Under the pieces are notes generated by a model, which saw only the letters and a list, made by a program, of their open reading frames with translations, did no database searches and was not told the DNA's origin. From Larimichthys crocea (lineage: Eukaryota > Chordata > Actinopteri > Sciaenidae): DNA of 64,000 bases. The position numbers and the translations under genes were made by a program. Numbering within the stretch: the first letter of the stretch is position 1; every line of letters starts with the position of its first letter. Below are positions 13,251 to 25,279 of this stretch, one piece after another. Where the stretch lies: positions 15,839,865 through 15,903,864 of the forward strand of contig NC_040022.1 of assembly GCF_000972845.2 (NCBI RefSeq), read 5' to 3'.

Positions 13251-16200
13251 ATGTATACACACACAAATGCGTCCCTTTCTGGCTCTGGTGGCGGTGTTAA
13301 TTAGTGTCGTGCACAAATGAAGGCAGATGTACTCCACCTCATTCTTGGGGTCAATTAGCTGTGACAGCAAGAGCTACACAATCCTAAGACACAATTAATG
13401 AGAGGATTTACTTATTATCACACCGACTGGATATAATTACATTGAAACATTTAGCGTTATGGTTAAGTGCTGGATGGCAGATGCTATGACTAGCTCTTAG
13501 AAAGGGCTGATATTCATCATGAAGTTATTCCTGTGCCACTTTATTCAGTCATTGTTATGTTGTTAAGAGAGCCTACCGGTGTTTGTGTCTTTAAAATACT
13601 CCACTTGAAAGACAGACAGATAGACAGAGAGACAGATACAGTCTTGCTTCAGTCTTTTACAGGTATCGACTTCCTGCAGGAAATCCAAAACTGCTGACAA
13701 GGACTTTACCATCAGCTGACAATCAGACCAGATGAATCACCTGCATGTCTAATCAAAAGGAGGTACAGGATGGAGACACCAACAACCATCACGCTGGCCA
13801 GGATGTACAAGGTTCAATAAATCTTTTAGACTCATGAGTTCACAAGTTCACATGTTAGCTGCATGCGAGGTGAAGAATACATGAGAGAAACACCTCAGGG
13901 AAACCCAAACTGTCAACCAAACGATACAGCACTTCATCATCACATATATCAAGAGATTAAATTACACACCTGCAGTCCAAAGATGATTTATTCTCTCACA
14001 TAGAAATGGTGAATTTGGACTTTTGAGATTTGAATTTACCAGGCTGAAATGTTCCACACTTGTGTTAGGGATGACGTTTCTCATGTTATATATGTGGCCA
14101 TATATAACAATAAGTTTATGTAAAAAAAAAAAAAAAAAACCTAACATATGAAACTGTTTCAGCGCTGAAGGAGAATTAGCTTTCATCTATACATGAAAGA
14201 AAACACAGGAATAGCCGGCAGCCAGCCGAGTACACATGCTCGTGTTGTTATGTATATGGTAACCCAACAGTCTCTCTTTATAATCCAAATCATAATACTC
14301 AAGATACTGTTTCTTCATGTATGGTCTTGATTTGGCTCACAGGGTTTTGTCAAACATGTTCATATCTGCCACTTCATCGTCAGAGATTAAAGGTGAGTTG
14401 TGATCCAGACAGAAACAGAGCCCTGCTAATTAAAGCTGAAAACAGTCATCAGCAGCACACTTCTCTTTTAGCTCCAACACCCTGCTTCACACAAACATAC
14501 ACACACATCACAGTCAAATTCAGCTCCAGACATGCATGATACAGCCATGATATGCCATCCCTTTAAAGCTACCATAGTTGAGGTTGCATGGGATGTTGCT
14601 AATAATAGAGATATCTAATCAATGGAGACACACACACAGTCCTACACTTCACCTTGGGTTGACTTTACCAGTCTGCTACGCAATCTCCCTGCAATACTTG
14701 ACGAAAACCATCAACAGCACTCTGTCGCATGGTGCAGATCATTTCTGTGCAGGAGTGTGTGGATGATCTGTGAGCGTGTCCTCCATCCAGTAATGCAAAT
14801 GGAAGCGATAGATACCTGGAAGAGCAGAAGAGTTGGAAGGAGGGGAGGAGATCTCTATTTTTGGACACGGTATTCTCATGGTGTCCCAGGGGAGAGGGCC
14901 GCTGTGGGCTCCCCTCCTCAGATGGCAGCACAGGAAAAACCTGCAAGAGATGAGCAACAGAGGATGTCAGTCATAGACGAGTAAACATAAAGATTTGTAT
15001 TTTTGGACGCTTTGCAGCTGCAATTTGTTTGGTATAAATCAATAAAATAAAGTGGCAGAGATTTAGGTTTTGTGAATGTGCTGAGTTGCAGGCTCACACC
15101 ATTCTTCCTTTTGACCTGAAAACTAAGTGACCTCCACTGATTTACTGACTGTCTGCTATAGGGCATCATGGGACTAAATGTAACACAAAAAAATGGGGGG
15201 TGGGGGGAATCCCATTCCTCCAACATCCAGGCCTTTTCTGTTGCTGTGACAACAACAAGGACAAGAGGAGGCAACCTTGGACACCGGACAGCTTCGTGTC
15301 GATACAACACTGGCTTCCTCACAAAGGCTGTCAGCTTCACAGCACTGACTCACACCTCACAGCATTTCCGTCTGTAGTGGACGGATCTGAAATAGCTGCC
15401 GTCAAACTGTTTAAACCCAGAATGATAATTTAAATATTAGAAAGTCTGGGCTGCAACCACTCAGACCATCATTTCTGCTAATGGCAGGCAGCAAATGGTG
15501 GTAAAACGATCCAATTAATAGATCCAGTTCAGAGCTAGTTTCCGAAATGCCACAGTGATGTTTAGTAGCTCATGAGAGTTTAATTCAAGATGTGTAGGTG
15601 GCCTTAAACTGAACTAAAATACATTTACCTGCCTGTTTTTGCAGTAACATGCACCAAATCTTTAAGGCAGATATGTATGTATTTTGATTGTAGACAACAC
15701 ATCCAGCCCATCCCCAAATTTGGACCAAATACTACTAGCTCTCCAATTTTCTCAACTTATTTGGATTTATCATATTTTATTTATCCTGTTAAGTGTTCAG
15801 TTTCTGTAAATTTTATCTCCAACATAAAACAAAAATGCTGCTGGACATCTTTCACACTGCCAGGAATAAAATTGGGGCTACTGAATCTCTTATTTGTGTT
15901 TTTATCCAAGCTTTTAAAACACTGATGTGTAGATTGTAATTGTAAAATGTAAACTCTCAAACTGCTACGGACATAAAGTCATGACCTCAGTGTCCTCAAG
16001 TCATCAGGTCTGATATTTGATTTGCTTACCATGTATTATATTTCATTTTAATCATGCTTTATTTATTTATTTTTCTTCTTACTGTTTTGTTTGGTCATAA
16101 AATGTGCATTGTGTATAGTTAATGGGCATGTGCTGCCATTTTACACTAAATTGAGAGAAATAAACGTTAATATGTGAATAAATAAATGCTAGTTAAGCTT

Positions 16201-17186
16201 TTTGAGGGTTTTTTTTATGAAGTCGCGATCATTCATTTATGTGTATGATTACTGATGATAGTCAACATAAACAGGAGGTTTATGGTTTATGCACTGTTTT
16301 TGTTCAACACCACATCACAGGTGAGTCGTACACATACAGCTGGTTTGGCACAAGATAAAACCAAAATCTTTCACCCTGAAAAAGCTGTCAGACAGGCACC
16401 CAAGGGTACTGCATCATTCACTCTCCACACTGCTCAGTCCATCCTCTGAGGTCTGTTAGAGGAGCCAGTGGCAGAGATTTTGTGTTTAGTATGACATCTT
16501 GTGGTAGAAATTTGCATTTTAGCTACAAAAACAGTCCACCTTTTCCTCACTGTTATGATGACATTTTATGACGGCATTAAAGTAATGGTGTTGAACACTT
16601 TTTGTGGTTATTTTTATAATATGTCAAATGGTTGGGCATAACTTTCACAAATTATCCAAATAACTTTGACTTAACAGCCAATCAAATAACACATAATTCT
16701 TACCATTTGAGCTATAAAGATTGCTGAAACACGAGTAGCATACTAAAAAAAGAGCCAATGTTAACACCTGAATAATGTCTTTCCGTGTGCATTTGTATTG
16801 TAAATCTCACTCTGAATAATAATCCATATATTCTGACCATATGTATGGACTAACACAGTTGTCATAAAACAAACATAAACCAACAATTGGTTTAAAATGT
16901 GTTAGAATTTATGTAACATTTTTCCACTAAAGATATCAAATAAATGCATTGGGGGTATCCAGTTAAATTATAAATAAAGAATAAACTGTCTGTGTGAAAA
17001 TAATACAATTTAAACCTAAATACTGTCTAAGAAACTCTGTCTTTGTATTTATAATAGCTTTGAATAATTTGCTCTTGAAAGCCTCTAGCTCTGTCTGTGA
17101 CTGTAATTATTATTACCTGGTGTTACGAAAGAAATATGTAGCAGTCAATGACTGAGGGGAAAAATATGCACTTTTCTATGGTGAAT

Positions 17187-17203
17187 GATGGGAAATGTAG
17201 TTT
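17187..17203 (-). promoter_or_regulatory. ZNF143/SBS-like motif upstream of the spindlin gene
   Basis: TGATGGGAAATGTAGTT is the reverse complement of AACTACATTTCCCATCA, close to the known ACTACAnnTCCC core bound by ZNF143. A second partial match (GTAGTTGTAGTC) lies at 17408-17419, within CpG-containing DNA just before the probable transcription start. Function is inferred from the motif and position. Confidence 0.4.
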
Positions 17204-17339
17204 CGAAGCATTCTTAGCTTCACTTTATCATAAACTTACAACAAACAGAACAAAATGTTGATAATATTAATATCAAGCTGATCAAAACATGTAACACAGA
17301 AGACTGTGTGGAGGTCATTATATTTGGTTAGGGCAATTA

Positions 17340-17506
17340 GCCTCAAGAAAGTGGGGAAGGCGGACTTCAAAGCCCAGAGTGCTTTGCGCGCTCCGAAACG
17401 CCCTCTGGTAGTTGTAGTCAACAAACGGTCGTTTCCGTGTATCTATCCGACGTTAGGTGGTGGAATCTGCTCTGCAAAGACAAACACATGTGAAATTATT
17501 GATCAG
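17340..17506 (+). promoter_or_regulatory. Probable promoter and non-coding first exon of the spindlin gene
   Basis: Local CpG content rises sharply (GCGCGCTCCG, AACGCC, ACGGTCG, CCGACG) compared with the AT-rich flanks. A possible donor (CAG then gtaggg) follows at 17506/17507. The coding sequence starts in an exon whose acceptor is at 18176-18177, so at least one upstream non-coding exon is needed. The exact transcription start cannot be read from sequence alone. Confidence 0.4.
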
Positions 17507-18199
17507 GTAGGGCAAACAGTTTATTCTGCCGGCTCCCGCCTATTGAACATGCGGATCGCATTAAAAATATGAATTAATTTCTCATGGTCAGTCCTTTATT
17601 TGAACGTTAATGTTGAAGCCACTAAGCCAGTGTGCAAAATCAGCGCTTACATGGCGATGCATTTCCTTTTGTTCAGCTAGCTTATGTGAAGAAATACAGA
17701 CGCCAACATGCAGAGAAATGTTACTCATTAAAAATAAACAGTGACCCGGAGGATTCATTAACGCTGGCTACCTAACTGTTTCCATTTTTAGACACACTTA
17801 GCCACACATCTCCGACGACACTCGACACGTCGGCATTTATTCAGCTAGTCTCCGTGAAGTTACACATTTATCAGCCTGCATATGCTCAGCTGTACAAATA
17901 TATAGCTGACCTGTAGGTTTCATGAGCTGCGTTAGCTGTGGGCTTGTCGCTGTTAAGTTGTTTACATCCGGTAATGCGGGTCTGTTGGCTAATTTGCATG
18001 GCTGTGGTCGACTGAGTTCAGGTCAGCTGCAGACCAGAGTCTGTCTGTCTGTCTGCTGCACACAAACTATTACACATGTATTTAAATTAATATGAATTAA
18101 GCTGTTGGGTCACAGTGAAGGATGGGAGCGTCAGCTGGTCCTGTCATGTTCACTAACTGGTTTGTCTTGTCTCACAGGGTCGTGTGAATTTATGGAAAC

Positions 18200-21100
18200 A
18201 TGTCAAAGAAACGGGGCAGGTAGGATCCAAACGGATTTAACTCCTCTGATCATGTTGTGTCACAGTCACTATGCTGATTTTCTAAATATTCTGAGATTAT
18301 CTGTAAACAAATAACTTTATTCCCAGTGTTTCTAGTATTCCCCTTAAATGCAACTTGGTCACGGCTTTAAACTTGAATAAAACTTTATTCCCAAATGGTT
18401 TCACACATCTTATATTATGTACATGCTTGTTCCAGCTCTTCGTTAAAACTCTGTCAAATAGTTTTTCACCACTAGTTCTCAAACTATGGTACGTGAACTT
18501 CCCTCGTAAAGTTTTGCATTTCTTGTAATATCCGCAGTCACGATCAGAAATGTAACATGTACATGCATCCATGATTAGTCACGAGCTAAAATGTGACAGT
18601 ATTAGACAGCAGGTGGAGGTCAGATGAACGTTTCACAAAACATTGTCATTTGGCTCCCCTACAGGAAATATTAGGAAGACTAGTGTGGATCAGGAGTTGT
18701 CCTTATGGTTCCTAAAGCGGTTCTGTTCAGGATTCAACAGTCAGCAATAAATAATCTTCTAGAATAAATCAGAATCAGAAATACTTTAATAATCCCAGGG
18801 GGAAATTATTTTTTGTTACAATACTCCAGTATACAAACAAACAAAAGCAACATATGTAAACAAGTAACCATCTATTAAGAAAATATATATATAAACTATA
18901 TATATATATTTAAACTATATATATATTAAAGGTATATATAAATATAAACCTGCCTGCTGAATAAGATCCACTACTGTACGATCTCTGTTATGATGGTGGT
19001 ACTTGGAGAGCTTATTATTTTCTAAGGTGATACGTGACATAAAAAGTTTGACAAACACTAGTGAAACACCTAAAATGTAACTTTTAAACTCCCACATACA
19101 ATTATAATTTGCTGTATTCTGTAAAATCTCTACCGCCTTCCTGGACACACACACACACAGACCGGCCACTTCATTTATGTACGATCTGATATGATCCACT
19201 CTGTCATAAATTTGACTTTTATGAAGCTATGAATGTTTCAGGTTTTGTGTTTACACTGTCAGAAAGGTAATAATTCTACCCTATGTTTACTATTAAAATC
19301 TTACAGGGTACTGTTGTTGTACAGGTGAGCATTGTATTAAAAGTTGTTTGTTAATGTTATGGCCCTCTTGTGTATGTAAATATTAGAAACATTTCTCAGT
19401 ATAATGCAGTCCAGTTTAACACTACAACACTAATAGTTAAATTATGCCCTCTCTGACAGGACTAATGAAGTGGCTGGTCGGTGTATATGTCCATGTTATT
19501 GCAATGTTACACACCGTGTGTGTACAGTGTGGGATCATTAAAGTCTATCTTATCTTATCGTGGCTTATAACGAGTTTTTGTAATGCATTATTTATTTTTA
19601 TGATCAGTTCTTTGTAATTCAGTCTGGCATATTTGGCTTTTGCTCTTGGACGTTGTTTAAAAATAATGTTATGTTTTAATTGGGCTGTTTTTGTCATGAT
19701 AAACCTGCCAAGCGTTTGTGGGCTCTTAAGGCACTGGCACATCATTAGCACTACACATACTATTAATTAATTAAGTCTTTACACAGATTATATATACCCA
19801 CACTGTTATGTTCATATTAGTGACAACGTTTTTTATCAGTGGGAAGACGACTAAACATGACAGAAACTAGTCAAGCTGTAGCACTTTGAAGTGACATGCA
19901 TAAACATAAAATTACTTGAAAATGTAAAATTAAACTTGAAAATAATAAACATAGACGGAGAGTATTAATATACAATACTACAATATATACAAAAGCCTGT
20001 GATGAATTAACATCTTTAAAACAACCTCTTGTGTACATATTTAACATCTCTGTGGAACAGAGTCCTCATTGTTTGGACAAACATTTAGCGCCCTGGGTGT
20101 TTGCTAAAGGCAGAGCACCAAATTATCTCATACCTTAAAGACCTCATCAGTCAAAACAAATAACCCAACACTAATACTGATCAAGTGGCTCACATAGTAC
20201 GGCAAAAAGTTCATCCAACAGATATATTATTACTAACATGGATCTCATTCCCTTCATGTTCAGGAAGCGTAGCAGTGAAGAGCTGAGTGAGAGCTCGGCA
20301 TCGACCCTGAGCCCAGACCCGGATAATCTGCTGGGCCGCAGGATTCAGCACACCTGGAGGGAGAAAGGCAACGTAACCAAGTGGAAAGGCACCGTTCTGG
20401 AGCGTCTAACTGTGAACAGCTCACTCTACATGGTCAAATATGACGGGTTCGATTGTGTGTACGGCATCGAGCTCTTCAAAGATAGCCGGGTGTCCAACCT
20501 GCAGGTGCTGTCGGAGAAAGTCGGTGAGTGCGACAACATCTCTCTCCAAATTTGCTTTGCCTGGTGTGCAAGACTTTTTTATTGTGCTTACTACTTTGGT
20601 CACACTTCATCATTTATTTATTGCGGTGTGTTTCATTGCCCCTCAGGGATCATTTTGCAGACAAACAGTACAATTGTGTCCCCTTTTTAAGGATTTTCTG
20701 TTTAAAGCTTGAGTTGGTAAATATTTTTGATTAACAGTTCTTGTTGATTCTACATACACCAACTATTGTGGCCGAGAGAAACTTGAAACTTATCCCTTAT
20801 TTTGTGCCAAAGAACAAACGAATATCTTGTAGAGCACTGAAATACTTCACTGAGTTAATATAAAGCTGAAATTAGGCAAAACAGAGAGTCTGTCAAGGGT
20901 TTTAGGGGTTATATTTGTGCTTTGTCAGTATTATAAGATAATATAATAATATTTTAATGTCCTACTTTAATGTGTCATGTGGGATCTATAAAGTTTTCCA
21001 GTTAACAGGCTTATCAAAGTGTCTTCTTCCCGCAGTGAACAATAAGATTAAGGTGCCTCCTGGGGCAGAGGAGCTGGTGGGCCGAGCTGTGGAGCATCTG

Positions 21101-21871
21101 TTCGAGAAGGAGGACGGTGAGAAAAACGAGTGGCGGGGCATGGTGCTGTCCCGAGCCCCTATCATGACCCACTGGTACTACATCACGTATGAGAAGGACC
21201 CGGTGCTGTACATGTACCAGCTGTGGGACGACTATAAGGACGGAGATCTACGCGTCCTACCTGAATCAGGTACAGTTAGGACAGCTTTACTGTTTGTGTG
21301 CATAAAACTGTCAATGTTTTGTATTTCAGATGCTCGCAGAAATGTGGGAGGAAGGGAACAGGACAAATTTACATAGTAAAACAATCTAATCCCTATTCTC
21401 TATTTTACTGAACGTTTTGTGCAGAGTTTCTGCTTGATTCAATAATGAGAGAGTATGTTTGGTTTGGTTATGGGCATACATGTCTTATCATGCAAAGACA
21501 ATACTATCTACAGGTCAATAAATTAACTTGTGTTGTTGGGGTTGAGGTTCATCTTCAAACTGTAGATAATTTACTATCTTAATCTTGGAGTTTTTTGACA
21601 AACATTTAAACTCTGCCTGCTCACAAACAATAAAAGAATTGCTCCTGTTCTTATCTGTCATCCAGAGAACAAACACCTGCTGCCAGCAGACAGGAAGCCG
21701 GGAGAGGAGCCAGAGAGCCTTGTGGGTAAACAGGTGGAGTACGTCACAGATAATGGTCTAAAGAGGACGGGCTTGGTCATCTACCAGGTGCCAGCCAAGC
21801 CTACGGTGTACTACATCAAATATGACGATGATGTCCACATCCATGTCTACGACCTGGTGAAGACCACCTAG
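18200..21871 (+). CDS. spin1-like: Spindlin-family chromatin reader (three Spin/Ssty repeats)
   Basis: Four coding exons, 18200-18219, 20264-20523, 21036-21269 and 21666-21871, join in phase to 239 residues. The first exon (acceptor at 18176-18177) encodes only MSKKRGR before a GT donor. Three Spin/Ssty Tudor-like repeats follow at about residues 30-85, 105-160 and 180-238. Diagnostic stretches include [48 protein letters not shown] and the ending [11 protein letters not shown]. Spindlins are nuclear readers of histone H3K4me3 with asymmetric H3R8 methylation. Human SPIN1 (262 residues) is clearly homologous, but this protein has a different N-terminus and many substitutions, so it may be a spindlin-Z-type or fish paralogue rather than the strict SPIN1 orthologue. 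Transcription probably starts near 17.4-17.5 kb in a non-coding exon. Confidence 0.9.
18888..18945. repeat. AT-rich (TATA)n tract in spindlin intron
   Basis: Several interrupted runs of TA dinucleotides lie in the large intron between 18219 and 20264. They follow a short repeat tail (about 18770-18805, GAATCAGAAATACTTTAATA) of a kind common at the ends of fish retroelements. Confidence 0.6.
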
Positions 21872-22097
21872 TACTGACTGTCCGGTTTCATCTTCAGCTG
21901 GTGGCTCATCTCTGACCCGACCGGTCGTTACCTGTTAAAAGTGTTTTCCTCCAGTGGGAGGCGATGTGCCGAAGATCACAAGTCCTCTTTTCTTTTCTTT
22001 TAAAAAAAATCTTCTTTCATTCGCGCATTACAACAGGTTTTTGATTCTCAATTTTAAGCTGACCTTAATGTATGACTATTAGGTTGTCTTCAGTGTA

Positions 22098-22103
22098 AAT
22101 AAA
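22098..22103 (+). terminator. Polyadenylation signal of the spindlin gene
   Basis: AATAAA lies 227 bases past the spindlin stop codon. It is the first canonical signal downstream, followed by T/G-containing sequence. Use of later signals, which would place the 22.5 kb MITE in the 3' UTR, cannot be excluded. Confidence 0.5.
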
Positions 22104-22500
22104 GCAGGTCTGAGGCCAGTTGTATAGCCAGCAGATGGAATGGAGCTAGACATTTGTTTTGGTTAAATTACACTTGTATAATGCAACTTTCAAACTCCAA
22201 ATTCATACTTTTTGTAAGCTACACATCAAACTAAAAGAATTCAGCTTTCTTACCTACTGAGTACTCATATTTTATTTCAGTTTTATATTGCTCTGCTATT
22301 TATTTCATCTGGAAAATCTGGCTGTGCTCCTGGTAACATTTTGGCAAAACTCGTCTGCTGTGCTATATGTGTGTGTCACGGGTAGGCCTCAGTTTTTTGA
22401 GTATAGAAGTCATATTCATTTGACCAGTGTGCTCATTTTACCATCACAGTGAACTCTGATTTCAGTTGAAGTGTTTAAGCATTGATGAGACTTGACCGTC

Positions 22501-22656
22501 TACGGAGCCCCTAAAGGGACATGGTGAAAGACAAAAAAACGGAAGTGTTTCTAGTGCGCACCAGAAACTTTCTAGTGCACACGAGAAACTTTCTGGTGCG
22601 CACCAGAAACACTTCCATTTTTTTTTCTTTCACCATGTCCCTTTAGGGGCTCCGTA
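22501..22656. mobile_element. Near-perfect fold-back MITE with 6-bp target duplication
   Basis: The 156-bp element starts TACGGAGCCCCTAAAGGGAC and its last 20 bases are the exact reverse complement. The arms continue through GGTGAAAGA and an A-rich/T-rich segment to ACACTTCC/GGAAGTGT and GTGCGCACCAGAAAC, so nearly the whole element is self-complementary. The centre contains three copies of a TGCGCACCAGAAACTTTCT-like unit. It is flanked by ACCGTC at 22495-22500 and again at 22657-22662, a direct target duplication. No open frame is present. Short arms, no coding capacity and a duplication indicate a non-autonomous DNA transposon inserted fairly recently. The superfamily is not assigned. Confidence 0.85.
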
Positions 22657-25148
22657 ACCGTCTCATATCACGGATAAAAAAAAAGAAAAGAAAAACCCGA
22701 CACAGATTATTCATGTATCATATTTCTTTTCTGATTCTTATGTAAACTGCAAATTTTCTACATTATAATATATGAAAAAGACTGATGTTGATGTCAAGTT
22801 GTTTCATCAGTGTTTGTGCTACACATTATTTATGTAGTTCAAATTGGCCACCGACATTGTTTAGTATTTTGGATTTAAGTCTTTATTATTTACCAAAAAA
22901 TGAATGATCTGATATGATATATTCAGGCCTCAAAATCTTGTCCGTTGTGACCCTAAATATGTTTTGTTCTGTAAATATAATCTGAGACATTTTTATGAAC
23001 GTAAAACAAAGCTGCTTGAAAAGAAAACAATTTTCTTGTCCAGTTCTTGCTGTTTGTGCTGCGGTGGATGTTTTGTTTGTTCGTGTGAGTGGGTTCCATT
23101 ATGGTCATAAGAAATACAATACATGAATTTAATCAAATAGTAAACCCATTTTTATCAGATTAGGCACATGAGCGACTCCCTATAAACTGATTAATGAAGC
23201 ACTTTAAGTGATAAATTAAATGATATAACGCTGGGTCCTGTTTCCCCAGTAAAACAAACAATTGATTAGCCGATTGAAAAGTTTGAACACTTTCATTCAA
23301 AATCCAAAGTCTGACTTCATGACCTCCAGTTTTAGGTCTTTCTCTTTAAGTTGCTGATATAATTTACCTATTCAGAAAGTTCAGAATTAAATACAGGTCC
23401 CATGAATGTGCAAGTGCTGAGAGACATCTCTCCTTGATCTCTCTGAATACAGTGAATCCTTACAACCAGTAAATGGACTCTGATTCAAATGCAATGGGTC
23501 AACTCTGTGTAAAATGTACAAGGCCTTATCTAGAGCTATTGTTTAGTTTTTATATGGAGGTTCAACATGGAGGAGGACCCACAGTGTCTGTAGATATAAA
23601 ACACTCATTCCGAGGTCAAAAAAACATATAGATTCATATTTCCAGCTCATTATACACAAATGCAAACATAAATCTACATATTAAATTTAAGTTCTGCTGT
23701 ATTCATTAAATCAAGCACCTCAAATATTATACACTGAACCTTTAAGTTTGAATTTGTAAGAGGTGAGCAGACGATGACACATTGCAGTGATGTTTCTTGT
23801 GTCTCAGGTGTTTTAGCTTTTATTGAGATTACTGAGATTGCTGTGACCAAGTCAGAAACTCGGTCACCTCTCTCAGAGAGAGAGAGAGAGTGTGTGTGTC
23901 CTACGGGAGTCGCATTCTACCAAGCACCACATCTAAACGAACCCACGTTTACCAGAACTCTTAAACATTAACGGAAATGACCCACGAACCTGAGTGACTG
24001 AGGGAGAGACAGAGAGCTGTTCTGTGTGTGAGTGAGCAGAGCGGGACACAACAACACAATACACCTGTATGTGTGTAGGAGAGGGGCGCTGTGACTAGCG
24101 CAGACACAGTCAGCTACCCAATGAGGATTTTCATTCAATCCGAACACAGATATTGACTCGTATTACTCGTATAATACTCGTACTCGTTTCAGCCGAGTAT
24201 CCGGCTCAACTCTAATGTTCACCATCTTAGTTTAGTGTGTTAGCATGCTGATATTTGCTATTTAGCAGTAAACAAAGTACAGCTGAAGATGATGGAAAAT
24301 TTTGTAGTTTTGAAGAGATTTTGTCATAAATCAAAGTGGACTAATTAAAGTCTTAATGGTGGTGGTAGACATGAAAATATATACCGAATTTCAGTCATCA
24401 TATTGATTTGACTAAAAACCTCATAATTTTCCTGGGGCACTTGATCGTTTGTGTAGTTATTATAGTTATTTATATTTCAGATAGGACCAAAGTGGTGTTT
24501 TGTAAAACGATTATCCCTATAGAGCTGACAACCATGTGTTACAGCAAATCTTAAAGCTTAACAAAATGAAAAGTCATGCTTTAAAAAGTTAAAGGATAAA
24601 GGTTTGTCTCCACATTTATTTTTATGGTTCTGCTGCTTCACTTTTTGTAGCTTATTTTAATCAGATTCCTGATTAGCTTCTGTATTTAAAGGCCAATGAA
24701 ATCAGAAGCCATTAATTTACATGGTAGATCATTTCAGATTCATCCAAACGTGTACACGAGGACACTCTGTATGAGCTGAACATTATCATAATCCCTATTG
24801 ATTATTTTATAATTCTGAACCTTAAGTGGGCTATTACAGATGGTGTGTGTTGGCCTCTATAGCTTTCTCCAGCCTGCTATAAATATATTGATGGCAGCAG
24901 CAGTTATTTCCTCTACTGTAAATGATTTATCATAAACAAAATGATATTAGCAATGACGCTATTTGTAATTATTTAAAAGCAAGCACAATCTGCAATGAGG
25001 TGGAACTTATGTCTGATAACAGGGTTGATGTGTGTCTGTTCATCAAATGTCAGCCCTGCTTTGATGACGAGCAGACATTTTCTCTCCTGATTCCCGCTCT
25101 TACACATGTAGCCACATGCTGACTGCTGACGGACTCTCCCTCCCCCAG
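22657..25148. other. Intergenic DNA between the spindlin gene and the hsd11b1l relic
   Basis: Apart from the dispersed repeat at 23.5-23.74 kb and a (GA)n/(TG)n patch near 23.87-23.9 kb, no exon or RNA gene could be supported. ATTAAA and other weak signals before 23.3 kb could belong to a longer spindlin 3' UTR. Confidence 0.5.
23500..23742 (+). mobile_element. Truncated copy of a dispersed MITE-like repeat (family also at 34.0, 47.0 and 60.9 kb)
   Basis: The segment shares ordered blocks with three other places in the window: AAGGCCTTATCTAGAGC-like, GGTTCAACATGGAGGAGGAC, TGTAGATATAAAA, and an end resembling ACACTGGACCTT. The left inverted end seen in the 60.9 kb copy (AAAGGTCCAGTGTGTAGG) is missing, so this copy is 5' truncated or highly decayed. 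Confidence 0.5.
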
Positions 25149-25279
25149 AGTCCCTCCGAGGTGCCAGGGTGCTGGTGACGGGTGCCAGTACAGACAGCGG
25201 GGGAACAGTTGGCATACCATCACGCCAGGCTGGGTGCCCAGATAGTAATAACAACGAGGAGGGAGTACATGCATTACAC
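25149..25279 (+). pseudogene. hsd11b1l: Frameshifted exon relic of an 11-beta-HSD1-like short-chain dehydrogenase
   Basis: After an intact acceptor (AG at 25147-25148) one frame reads SLRGARVLVTGAST, the start of an SDR nucleotide-binding fold. A second frame then continues GEQLAYHHARLGAQIVITTRRE. Together they match the N-terminal NADP-binding region of hydroxysteroid 11-beta-dehydrogenase 1-like proteins, whose motif is TGASTGIGEQLAYH. The break is at a GGGGG run (25199-25203), which is one G too long. In addition the GIG of the TGxxxGIG motif is changed to Asp-Ser-Gly, so both frame and cofactor motif are damaged. No donor is seen at the expected end, and no further exons with the YxxxK catalytic motif were found nearby. 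A sequencing error could explain the extra G but not the motif loss. No protein is expected. Confidence 0.65.

Larger units (their letters stand above)
221..17180. other. Long gene-free stretch with microsatellites and dispersed repeats
   Basis: No chain of exons with matching splice phases was found on either strand. The open frames here are short, lack recognisable domains, and many are translations of (TG)n, (CT)n or (GATA)n arrays. The first 1.2 kb may be 3' UTR of the gene ending at 220. The rest holds several simple repeats, a MITE-like element near 10.4-10.6 kb, short LINE/SINE tails (for example 12.8 kb) and AT-rich patches with TAATTA-like cores (9.06-9.18 kb, 13.3-13.45 kb) that could be conserved regulatory DNA. 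That last point is inference from composition only. Confidence 0.6.

Noticed and set aside
14622..14984. 120-residue plus-strand open frame
   Set aside because: No domain, no splice context, and equally long overlapping frames on the minus strand; looks like chance.
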